Below, piece by piece: positions 10,457 through 21,300 of a stretch of 64,000 nucleotides of DNA (position 1 is its first letter; each line of letters starts with the position of its first letter). The translations under genes were made by a program, and so were the position numbers. The notes under the pieces are model-generated. The model had not been told where the DNA came from, did not search any database, and worked only from the letters and a program-made list of their open reading frames with translations. The DNA comes from Bryum argenteum (lineage: Eukaryota; Streptophyta; Bryopsida; Bryales; Bryaceae). The stretch spans positions 26,053,510 through 26,117,509 of the forward strand of contig CM073321.1 of assembly GCA_037043015.1 (NCBI GenBank), in the 5' to 3' direction.

Positions 10457-11598
10457 GATTTAGAAATAAGGAAGTGTAGGAACTCAAGTCGGAACTTCTT
10501 CGGTGCGAGTTTTGTCGCCTCTTCTGAAAGGAATGAACAAGAGAACTAGAAAGATAACTGCCTACCAAGAGTAGAATTCTAGAAGGACTGCAGAGGAGTG
10601 AGGAAAAACACAATGAAGAATATCGTAAATGGCAGCATGGATTTGGGAAGAGAAGCTCCAAATATACAGAAAACTCGACTCCAACATCAGGCTGTATGAG
10701 GACCACTCCAGGATCGATGACGGCGGCGGGCGGCACGCGTAATCATGGGAGCCATCATAAGGACTGAAGTACTGAAGGAGACGACTGCTCATGATGAGTC
10801 TTCATGTAATTAAAGAGGACAAGGCGTAAACAATGGATTATTTGGCGCAGCCATTGTTAGTGGGCCTTAAAATAATGCAATTCCATAATATAAGAAGTGA
10901 TCGGTGGACGCCCCGAAGGACAGTAGAAGAGAGGACCTTGAAGAGAGAAATACGTAATAAATAAAACACTACCAATGCATTAGGGACGGTAAACAACAGT
11001 AGCTTAGCTAATTATCATTTGTGATCATAAGGACATAAACCAATCCTGACCGAGATAATATCGTTCGTATGATAAGACCATTTGACGCCCTCAAAGACTT
11101 TGACAAAGATCGACACGCATGAATGAATCAAGCCAAAAGTACTGACGGATAGCCTTGTGATTATAGAAATTAAGGCCAAAAATCAAAGAGAGGTAAGCAA
11201 ATTACCTTGTTCACCGTAGAAGTAGAAAAGATAAAGACAGGGTTAAGCAGTAGGCTCCTGGAAGTGAAAGAGGTAAGGGTAAGACCTAGTACGTGAATAC
11301 AATATTCGAAGAAGCAGGGTGAATTGTCATGGTGTAGATAAAATTGTGATTTAGGTAGACTCTCAATATAAAACGTTATGAAAAGGAACTTGATACAGAT
11401 AAGACTCATGAACTGAGCTATTAGAAGACGTATAATCTAGATAATGTCGATTGGGAAAAACAAGTCCAGGAAAATATCAGTAGGACAGATTGATATATCT
11501 GAAAATAAAACTATAGCCGAAGGTCGACAGCTGATCAGAAAAACAGGATATGAAGAAGATGTAGGCATAGGCAGTGAAACAAGAAGAAATGTATATGT
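10457..11598. other. Intergenic, no gene recognised
   Basis: This is the 5' side of the 153-residue gene and the distal 3' side of the DUF7869 gene. Open frames here are short and of low-complexity composition. One possible degenerate copy of the GATC-centred motif lies near 10898 (GATCGGTGGACGCCCCGAA). Nothing else was recognised. Confidence 0.4.
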
Positions 11599-11998
11599 CA
11601 TCGGGGGATCGCCCGATGGTGCACTACAGTTAGCCCCACAAAGAGAAGCCTCCATTATGAGTCAGCAACAAGAAATAACTCTGCCATGGGGGGATCGCCC
11701 GATGGTGCACTACAGTCAGCCCCACAAAGAGAAGCCTCCATTATGAGTCAGCAACGAGAAGTAACTCTGCCATGAGGGGATCGCCCGATGATACAAGCCA
11801 CTCAGCTCCACAAAGAGAAGCCTCCCTAATGAGTCAGCAACGAGAAGTAACTATGCCATGGGGGGATCGCCCGATGATACAAGCCACTCAGCCCCACAAA
11901 GAAATTCCTGCATTATGAGACAACTCTGAGAAGAAGATCTGACATCGGGGGATCGCCCGATGACGTACTTTACTGAGCCCCACGAAGGTATGCCATCG
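11599..11998. repeat. 86-bp tandem array, five units, each headed by the GATC-centred motif
   Basis: Unit starts are at 11599, 11685, 11771, 11857 and 11943, exactly 86 bp apart. Each begins CAT(C/G)GGGGGATCGCCCGATG or a one-base variant. It is followed by a conserved body with CAGCCCCACAAAGAGAAG and TTATGAGTCAGCAACGAGAA. Units 2 and 1 are nearly identical in the body, unit 3 shares changes with unit 4 (GATACAAGCCACTCAG), and units 4 and 5 diverge at their ends. The array stops at the stop codon of the DUF7869 gene, so it occupies that gene's 3' untranslated or downstream region. Confidence 0.9.
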
Positions 11999-14900
11999 TC
12001 AAGGGTCAGCTACGTTAGCTCTTGTTAAGTTGTCCAGGGCACGGGCTTTGTCTTTCTTGGGAATAGTACGAGACTTCGGGTTACTAATCTTCGAATATGA
12101 CGCATACAAGACGGCGCCAACGTCGATCCACTCAGGACGACGATCCTCCACAACCCACTTAGCAGACCAACAATTCTCGTACTTCTTTGCCATGTCTCGC
12201 GCTGCGTTCTGGGGCTCCCAATACTGGATAAGAAACTTCCCGTACTCAGGAACACCCTCGTCTCTACAAACAGCGGACACTGCCCGACCTAGCCACACAC
12301 GGCAAACTGCTGGGTCTTCAGGTCGGAGGAGGACCCACCAAAGGGGAGCGATCTGGCGCCACGGGTTAAATCGTTCTTCAGGCCTCTCATTAGCAGGCCC
12401 GCAGTATGCCTCGATATCCTCGTCCTCCGGAGTAACATCCACAGGAAGCAAAGTCAGGCGTGGAACGGGGAACAAGGGCCCTCGCCAATCGTGAATAGGC
12501 CAGAAGCCCTCAACTAATTGAGACGGTGTGGGGGGCAAAGGCTTCTGGATTTCTGTCAGCACCCGAGACCAGTACTCGATATATGGCTCAAATGCCGCAG
12601 CAAACGTTGAGCACCTCCTCCGACCACTCTCCCAGTACTCAATGTACTTACGAATTCCATGCATCATGAAAGTCCGTCGGTCTGTTGCTTTGGCTGCAGC
12701 CTCAAGCGCCTTCGCTTGATTCCCCGTCTCAGATGGAACCTCGGAACCCCACATATGCTTAAAAGGAACGGGGTTCGGATCACCGGACGGTAGTAAAGGT
12801 AGCCCGTTGATGTCCTCTTTCCAAAGACGAATTGGTGGTTTGTTATGCGGTTGCCACTGGGAATCCACCGCTGACTTCTTCCATCTCATTACTGGCCAGC
12901 CGTCCGAATCAACATAGAATTTGAAAAGGTGCATCTCCCCAAGTCCAATCAATCGATTTGCTCCGTCACATTGGTAACCCTTGACGTAAGACTTGAAATC
13001 TGCAACTTCCTGCTCAAACTCCGGCATGAACGACAACTCCTGAGACTGCATGAAAGCTTTCATAAGGTCTGCAAGCACGAAGGTATTCCTGCTCTTGAGA
13101 GCCTTCGAGAGATGGCTAAAGTACGCATCAATATCCTCATGGGTATGTCCGACTAAAAGAAACCCAGCCTGAATTTCCTCGAATACCCCCTTAGCCGTCA
13201 GAAGCGATAGAAATGACACCAGGTACTTGTTCTTGTTGTCCTTCGCGGAATTGTCTAACTGAAGATACAGTTTCCTAGGCAGTGGAGAGGCGCCAGTAAA
13301 CTTGTTCGGATCCATGACCGTTAGGGCATCGATGCACCGGGATTTTCCGCGTAACAACGCTTCAAAGAGAGAATTAGCTGGAGGGTGAGGAAACAGCGCC
13401 CTCGATTCTCGAAGTGGAGGCTCCAGAAGCTGCCTAAACAGCTTTGCAAGAGAAGAAATCGTGGCATTGGGATCGGAGGGCCAGCAGTCCGGTGAGTAAT
13501 GCGCGTAGGCGCCGTCACTGTGGCCATGACCAACCATTCCCGTCACGTTCATTGGAAGCTGGCCCAAGCCAGAGGTTGCCTTCGTTGTAGTCCTCATCCG
13601 TGGAAGAGCTGTCTTAGCGGTATCCATTTTGTCATGAATCACACATAGATATTCTTGAGGATTCCGCTTTGACTCTTCACGCCAAGATGCATATAGCCGA
13701 CGACAGGATGCCTGGTGATGCAAATGAGAAAGTTTCTGCTTCATGAATGAAACATACTCAGGACTGCCATTCGGACTCCTTGAAATAAACTGCTGAAGGG
13801 TGTCGCACTCGGTACATTTTGCGAAACTACTTCCAACGGGTTTGATAGCAACATTATTGAACATGCTAGTCTTGATTCGGCTAATCGCAGATTGACTGAG
13901 TGGCGGCAGGCCGTAGGAAAGGTTCGTCTGCGTAACAATTCAAATAAATCAATTTAGATAAAAGTCGACTCATTTACAAATCCAAGCAAAGCAAAGAAAT
14001 TACTACATTGACGTAGACGATGAAACCTCGCTCTGACATGGGGCGATCGCCCCATCCCAACCTAATCTACATATCAATGTGAAGGTCGAAATTTACCTCA
14101 TTAACGTCGGAGTGGACTTTCGTCCAGTTGTTAAGGGCCGGAAGATACTTCAGTGTGTCGATTCGGCGGGGTTTTCCAGTTCCGCGCATTTGATTAGGCA
14201 TCTGATTAGCATTCTCAGACACAATGGCTGCGATGGTGCCCATTGCTTGAACCGTCCCGATGCGGGGACGCTTGATACCTTTGTTTCCATGCTGACCAGA
14301 AAGAACACCTTCCTTGAAGTTTCGAATGTATCCATGGAACGTCGATTTCGTGATACCATGAATTTTATACCACGCCGTAGTGCACACCTCAAGTCCCATT
14401 AGAGTCATGAACTTCAGTCTGACCCCCGGTTTTGAGTGCAATTGTCCCCCAGCAGCGATGCAGTACTCACGCCTGTCCTGATACTCTTTTAGATAGAACA
14501 ACTGTCTAACGGAGCGAGTATGTGACCAGGGAAATCGTTGGCAACACCGTAAGTCGCAACACTTCTCCGCGCTAATTTGACGAATCTCGCTATCTCCCGT
14601 CATTTTCGTGTACATGGAAATGACTGGACTCTCACGGCGCTTCCTGCTGACAAATCGATAGGGAGGTTTCTGAATCCCCCCCATATACGCGTCAGGGTCG
14701 ACGACTTCGGGCAGGGACGCAAAGTGATGAAGTGTGTCAGTTAGGGATCGACCACTGAATGCGAAAAAGCATTCTGAGATAGGCCACTTCTGATGCGTCA
14801 TAATGGACATAATATCGCCGGTCATCACCTGAAGTACAGTGACACCCACACTGTCCTCACCAAGAACACCATCCTGGTAGGGGTCACTGGAGTCGCAACA

Positions 14901-15284
14901 ATTAATTCTCCCCGACGCTATGACATCACCACCATCCCCTTTTCGCATTACCTCGTGTCCTACCCACTGGGATCTTGCAATATAAGGGGAGTCCACACCC
15001 TCATCAGTATCATCATTGTGGGAATCCTCCGGTGGAATCATCAAGTCCAGGACTTTCCAAAGCACAGACTTATCAAGTGCCTGGCCGAGCACAATAACAC
15101 CAACCTGGCGTGGATCGATGGGCAAATCCGAAAATTGTGGAATGATCTCGGATGGCCATAGCAAGACATAGTCATTACTGTTGCCATGCAACTCAATACC
15201 CCTCCAGTCGCCAGCAGGATGGGCATCAATAATGAAACCAGACCCAACCTCGCCGATCCCAGGATAAAGAAGTATGACATCCAT
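11999..15284 (-). CDS. DUF7869-domain protein, two exons, about 1,038 residues
   Basis: The product is a large protein with the DUF7869 domain, a family with uncharacterised biochemistry. Exon 1 is 15284-14097 (396 codons from ATG 15284), ending GAG|GTAAAT. A 169-bp intron (14096-13928) ends TTACGCAG. Exon 2 is 13927-11999 (642 codons plus stop). The junction is phase 0. The N-terminus (DVILLYPGIGEVGSGF) may be an SH3-like fold. A Cys cluster (KCCDLRCCQRF, residues about 241-250) precedes EVCTTAWYKIHGIT and GQHGNKGIKRP. Exon 2 holds KCTECDTL (C434, C437), IHDKMDTAKTALPR (about 492-505), QLDNSAKDNKNKY (D621) and GHTHEDID (656-663), the acidic/His signature of DUF7869. The C-terminus is Trp-rich (FLIQYWEP, WIDVGAVLYASY). 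An upstream in-frame ATG at 15359 is cut off by TGA 15327-15329. No stop interrupts the body, so it is likely functional. Repeats of the GATC-centred motif lie upstream, downstream and in its intron. Confidence 0.8.
14038..14055. promoter_or_regulatory. 18-bp perfect palindrome in the DUF7869 intron
   Basis: ATGGGGCGATCGCCCCAT reads the same on both strands and sits 41 bp inside the intron from its 5' (donor) end. It is the most symmetrical member of the GATC-centred motif set found at 9.2-9.65, 11.6-12.0 and 15.4-16.0 kb. A protein-binding role is inferred from symmetry and recurrence only. Confidence 0.6.
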
Positions 15285-15377
15285 CCCATTCCGGTACAAA
15301 TTGTCGTGTGAACTGCTTCCACTAACTCAACCAGAATTAGAAAAGCTACCCGACGCCATTATGTAGAGCAAACGTAT

Positions 15378-16008
15378 ATCGGGCGCTCGCCCGATGCAGC
15401 TCAGTAGGGGTATGATATCAACGCTGGAATGTCACGGTCGACCGAGGCTGATAAATCAATGTTGCACTCGTCACGATGATGGTAGTCTCGACTGATCTTG
15501 GCGGTCACCAACTATCCCCGAGGTGTATCGGTGGATCGCCCGATGTGTCCGATCGCAACAACCTTGTTCCGCGTATCGGGTGATCGCCCGATGCGGGTTC
15601 TCACTAGATCGTCGTCCACTGTGTACACAGAACTGTTACTACTCGCATTTAATGGGACCTTATCGGGGGATCGCCCGATGATGGCCCCCAGAAGAATCTC
15701 CTTTACTTATCGGGGGACCGCCCGATGCTGTCGTCAAAGGATCGGTCGAACCACGATCGATGATTTCCTCGGTAATTCCAATCACAACATTCTAGCCATC
15801 AGACGGGGATCGCCCGATATTAGCATCAACAACAACCTCGTCGGGTGTATCGGGGGACCGCCCGATGCTATCGACAACAGATCAATCCACCCACAGTCGA
15901 GAATATCCTCGGTGATTGCAATCACAACAGTGAAGTCAGTGTATCGGGGGATCGCCCGATGATGGTATCAGCAACAGCCTCGTCGGGTCTATCGGGGGAT
16001 CGCCCGAT
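15378..16008. repeat. Upstream cluster of nine GATC-centred near-palindromes
   Basis: Copies of ATCGGGGGATCGCCCGAT or close variants start at 15378, 15527, 15575, 15662, 15709, 15802, 15849, 15943 and 15991. Two variants carry GACC instead of GATC (15709, 15849) and one carries GCTC (15378). The stretch 15709-15848 is repeated imperfectly as 15849-15990 (about 140 bp; both with CCTCGGT.ATT.CAATCACAAC). The cluster begins about 90 bp upstream of the DUF7869 start, so it covers its likely promoter. The arms ATCGGG/CCCGAT are kept better than the spacers. Confidence 0.85.
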
Positions 16009-16173
16009 ACCTAAGGAAAGGAGACAGTCAACGCCGCATCGAGTCTGAGATACGCGCAGCAGGAAATGGCTGCCATATTGTCAAAGCATCTGTTCATCCA
16101 GGCCGGGTGATTCGAGGTGATCGAATTCCCACTGATGCTCAGCCTGCAAATAGGGTGGGTGGGGAGTAAAATG

Positions 16174-16464
16174 TTAATTACGTAAGAAGTATTCTTGCTC
16201 CGATTCCTCAATATTGATAACTAAGCGTTGGAAACCATCCGCATGACCCTCTCTGTCATAACACGAAAATAGTAGAACTCGCAGAAACTTAAACTCGAGA
16301 TCCACTTCCGAGAATTCATGAGCTACTACAACCAAATCACCTATGCGAGAAATGGCCGTAATAACGAGAAGAGATTGGGGCGATGAAGAAAGCTCAAACA
16401 CGGGAATGCCATTATCATATGATGGGCACTCAATTGAGATACTCACAGGGCTTACTCGATTCAA
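16174..16464 (-). CDS. Possible coding exon, unknown product
   Basis: A minus-strand open stretch encodes SISIECPSYDNGIPVFELSS, then SLLVITAISRIGDLVVVAHE, EVDLEFKFLRVLLFSCYD and IEESEQEYFLRN before a TAA. The peptide has ordinary protein composition, unlike surrounding open frames. It has no ATG at its beginning (the first usable codon is TTG), so it would have to be an internal or 3' exon. Its end overlaps a possible donor (TTAC|GTAATT) followed by an ATTTGCAG acceptor. The joined frame runs straight into TGA, so the exon structure is unresolved. It lies just upstream of the motif cluster and could be the end of another gene of the same unit. Confidence 0.3.
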   Translation of the reverse strand: MNRVSPVSISIECPSYDNGIPVFELSSSPQSLLVITAISRIGDLVVVAHEFSEVDLEFKFLRVLLFSCYDREGHADGFQRLVINIEESEQEYFLRN

Positions 16465-18357
16465 TCAAGGTGTAATATGAATTACACCACAACAAATCCA
16501 CCACAACTATTATAATCTTGAGCTTCTTTGTGCGATCATCCTTCTCACAGATTCTATACAAGATCTTCCTCGGTCGACCTAAGAGCGCTTGCGATTATGA
16601 AGAACAATTACAACTCAACAAGACCTTTTCATAAAGAATGACTAAGAGGACTGTGATGACTTCCTCTGGCATATAATGCAATCTAGTACTAAGACACGAT
16701 TACAGAATCCACTAGCTGTTCTAATGACAACTTCAAGATTGGTACTGGATATTGAGCAATGTACCTCAATCAGCGGCGGGGTCGTCTTGTGCAGCAGATG
16801 TCTGATGCCGAAATCGCAAGTTCTTGGTAACACGTCGAACTAAAATTTCAAGATCAGTAGCCAGTAGCCATCAACTCCAGATTGAACCGCCGACACTTTG
16901 CTGCCGATACAAAAGATTGTCTCCCCCAACTAGAAGAACCCTAACTCCAGCATCAACTCCATTCACACAAACACTGCGTGACACAATGAAATCAAAATAC
17001 GTAATGCTCGCAGAGAATGGCATGGGCGAGCTGCTACTCGTAAGTCGACGGAATCAAGAGAATGTGGAACACGATTTATATGATGGATCTGGCGGCACGA
17101 GAAATGGCGGGAATGACCATGAATTAAATATTCATTACCGGTTTCTTGAAAATGGAGGGAGATCCGAGATGAGGAGATGTTAGTCGCGAACAATGAAATA
17201 CAATAAAAAGGAATTTTATGCGAGACGTGGGAGTCGGTGTCGGCCGCACCGCGGTTTACATTATGATTGTCCTCTACGCTTGGAACCGTTAGTGATTGCA
17301 TAGTCTTTGTCACACGACTAGTCAAACTTTCAAGTTACGCCACATTCTAACATTTCGTAGGATTAAGCATGAAACGGTTCAACGTGTAAAGTTCTGACTA
17401 GTTTATAAACAACAAACATAATTTATGCATCTCTTAACCAGTAAACGTTCCAGCCTATTTTCATTCAACAGTCATGTTTCCAAGAAAGTGTCATTGATAG
17501 ATGAAAATGAATATATTAAGCTACACCAATGAAAAAATGTTCCATCTTCATCTTAATGCTACCCCTCGGTAAAAAGTTATCATCAGATAATTACTTGGCT
17601 CAAAAATTACCCTTGCAATGGAGATAAGTACCTAAAAATTTACGAAGGGAAAACAGTCCAAAACCAGTCCCTCTGCACTAGTAAACTGTACGCCTTATCT
17701 ACGAAAAATCTCCGATTTTGTCAAGATTTGTACTACAATGTACTCAAAGTAGCATCTAATTAGAATCCCTTCCAAAAAAATAAAGTTGAAATCTAACGGT
17801 GGATGAAAAAGGTATACCTCTTAGAAAATCTTCCACTTTTTCACTTTTCTTATTGTGGAAACATCAATGCAAAATGTAAATAGTATGACATTTTTAACTA
17901 AATATGGATAGTCTACGGTCTACAATTACAAACAATAGTTGCAAAATGATTTCTAGAATCTAGGTTCTATGAAGATACTCTTCAAATATGTAGATTTCAA
18001 GGTCATGGATGGAGGGATCTCCCCATGTTTTAAAGTCCATAAATATGCCCAAAGTCCATATTTAGTTAAGTACCAAAAGTATCTGGAATTCTCGATCACA
18101 AATCTACGAAGTAACAATCTGTTACAGTTCATCTAAAGACCATGATGTTCATGTAAATTCTTTTCACCAAATACTATTCTTCCTTTCACATAATTCTCTT
18201 GAGCACGTTAAGGGTTAATATCATTCATCGTAATCATGTAGGAATATTATTTAATTCCAATATATCGAATAAAAATACTTATACTAACAACTATTAAAGC
18301 AAGTAACCTTGTCATAAATATGCAAAAACTAATTATGATCATGTCACTAAATAAAGT
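16465..18357. other. AT-rich spacer between the gene-bearing part and the satellite
   Basis: No supported gene is seen. A plus-strand open frame at 16824-17183 contains TMKSKYVMLAENGMGELLLVSR, which looks protein-like, but it has no partner exon or family match and is left uncalled. From about 17,330 to 18,357 the sequence is AT-rich with no repeats or open frames of note. The satellite begins abruptly at about 18,358, though the preceding 60 bp (AAGTAACCTTG..ATAA) faintly resembles the end of a monomer. Confidence 0.45.
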
Positions 18358-21300
18358 AAAAATTGATTGTAGAAGTTGCAAATCCTTTGGACCATATGAT
18401 CATGTTTATGCCATTCATAAAATCCGCTCACAAAACACGGAATCAACCTACAAATTATAACCAAAGAATAACGACAGGAACCATGACCTCAAGTCATCAT
18501 TCATTCAGGTAACAATGCTTGATAATCAATTACTAGCTAAAAACTGATTCTAGAAGATGCAAATCGTTTGGACCATATGATCATGTTGTGGTCTTTCATA
18601 AAATCCGCTCACAAAACACGGAATCGGCGTACAAAATATAAGAATAACGTTAGGATCCGTGACCTCAAGTCATCATTCATTCAGGTAACAATGCTTGATA
18701 ATGAATTACTAGCTAAAAATTGATTCTAGAAGTAGCAAATCGTTTGGACCATATGATCAAGTTGTTGTCTTTCATAAAATACGCTCACAAGACACGGAAT
18801 CGGCGTACAAAATATAAGAATAATGTTAGGATCCATGACCTCAAGTCATCATTCATTCAGGTAACAATGCTTGATAATCAATCACTAGCTAAAAATTGAT
18901 TCTAGAAGTTGCAAATCGTTTGGTCCATATGATCATGTTGTTGTCTTTCATAAAATCCGCTCAAGAACCACGGAATCGGCGTACAAAATATAAGAATAAC
19001 GTCAGGATCCATGAGCTCAAGTCATCATTCATTCAGGTAACAATGCTTGATAATCAATTAGTAGCTAAAAATTGATTTTAGAAGTTGCAAATCGTTTGGA
19101 CCATATGATCATGTTGTGGTCTGTCATAAAGTCCGCTCACAAACCACGGAATCGGCGTACAAAATATAAGAATAACGTCAGGATCCATGACCTCAAGTTA
19201 TCATTCATTCAGGTAACAATGCTTGATAATCAATCACTAGCTAAAAATTGATTTCAGAAGTTGCAAATCGTTTGGACCATATGATCATGTTGTGGTCTGT
19301 CATAAGATCCGCTCACAAACCACGGAATCGGCGTACAAAATATAAGAAGAACGTCAGGATCCATGACCTCAAGTCATCATTCATTCAGGTAACAATGCTT
19401 GATAATCAATTAGAAGCTAAAAATTGATACTAGAAGTTGCATATCGTTTGGACCATATGATCATGTTGTTGTCTTTCATAAAATCCGCTCACAAACTACG
19501 GAATCCGCGAACAAAATATAAGAATAACGTCAGGATCCATGACCTCAAGTCATCATTCATTCAGGTAACAATGCTTGATAATCAATTAGAAGCTAAAAAT
19601 TGATTCTAGAAGTTGCATATCGTTTGGACCATATGATCATGTTGTTGTCTTTCATAAAATCCGCTCACAAGACACGGAATCGGCGTACAAAATATAAGAA
19701 TAACGTTAGGATCCATGACCTCAAGTCATCATTCATTCAGTTAACAATGCTTGATAATCAATTACTAGCTAAAAATTAATTCTAGAAGTTGCAAATCGTT
19801 TGGGCCATATGATCATGTTGTGGTCTTTCATAAAGTCCGCTCACAAACCACGGAATCGGCGTAAAAAATATAAGAAAAACGTCAGGATCCATGACCTGAA
19901 GTCATCATTCATTCAGGTAACAATGCTTGATAATCAATTACAAGCTAAAGATTGATTCGAGAAGTTGCAAATCGTTTGAACCACATGATCATGTTGTTGT
20001 CCTTCATAAAATCCGCTCACAAAACACGGAATCGGCGTACAAAATATAAGAAGAACGTCAGGATCCATCATCTCAAGTCATCATTCATTCAGGTAACAAT
20101 GCTTGATAATCAATTACAAGCTAAAGATTGATTCGAGAAGTTGCAAATCGTTTGAACCACATGATCATGTTGTTGTCTTTCATAAGATCCGCTCACAAAC
20201 TACGGAATCGGCGAACAAAATATAAGAATAACGTCAGGATCCATGACCTCAAGTCATCATTCATTCAGGTAACAATGCTTGATAATCAATTACTAGCTAA
20301 AAATTGATACTAGAAGTTGCATTTCGTTTCGACCATACGATCATGTTGTTGTCTTTCATAAAATATGCTCCCAAAACACGGAATCGTCGTACAAAATACA
20401 AGAAGAACGTTAGGATCCATGACCTCAAGTCATCATTCATTCAGGTAACAATGCTTGATAATCAATTAGAAGCTAAAAATTGATTCTAGAAGTTGCAAAT
20501 CGTTTGGACCATATGATCATGTTGTGGTCTTTCATAAAGTCCGCTCACAAACCACGGAATCGGCGTACAAAATATAAGAAGAACGTCAGGATCCATGACC
20601 TGAAGTCATCATTCATTCAGGTAACAATCCTTGATAATCAATTACTAGCTAAAAATTGATTCTTGAAGTTGCAAATCGTTTAGACCATATGATCATGTTG
20701 TTGTCCTTCATAAAATTCGCTCACAAAACACGGAATCGGCGTACAAAATATAAGAAGAACGTCAGGATCCATGACCTCAAGTCATCATTCATTCGGGTAA
20801 CAATGCTTGATAATCAATTACAAGCTAAAAATTGATTCTAGAAGATGCAAATCGTTTGGACCATCTGATTATGTTGTCGTCTGTCGAAAAATCCGCTCAC
20901 AAAACACGGAATCGGCGTACAAAATATAAGAAGAACGTCAGGATCCATGACCTCAAGTCATCATTCATTCAGGTAACAATGCTTGATAATCATTTACTAG
21001 CTAAAAATTGATTCTAGAAGATGCAAATCGTTTGGACCATCTGATCATGTTGTCGTCTGTCGAAAAATCCGCTCACAAACCACAGAATCGGCGTACAAAA
21101 TATAAGAAGAAAGTCAGGATCCATGACCTCAAGTCATCATTCATTCAGGTAACAATGCTTGATAATCAATCACTAGCTAAAAATTGATTTTAGAAGATGC
21201 AAATCGTTTGGACCATCTGATCATGTTGTCGTCTGTCGAAAAATCCGCTCACAAACCACAGAATCGGCGTACAAAATATAAGAAGAAAGTCAGGATCCAT

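Noticed and set aside
12030..12494. 154-codon plus-strand frame
   Set aside because: It is antisense to the DUF7869 exon 2 coding frame and lacks protein-like features.
15498..15962. Plus-strand open frame with repeated GDRPM peptides
   Set aside because: The repeated peptide is just the GATCGCCCGATG motif translated; there is no other coding signal. The same holds for 11444-11746.
15378..16008. CRISPR-like pattern of palindromic repeats with unlike spacers
   Set aside because: Repeat spacing is irregular, repeats vary, there are no cas genes, and the context is eukaryotic with introns.
16824..17183. 119-codon plus-strand frame with MLAENGMGELLLVSR
   Set aside because: Part of it looks protein-like, resembling an F-box-associated segment, but there is no further similarity, no exon partner and a low-complexity start. 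Kept out as unsupported.
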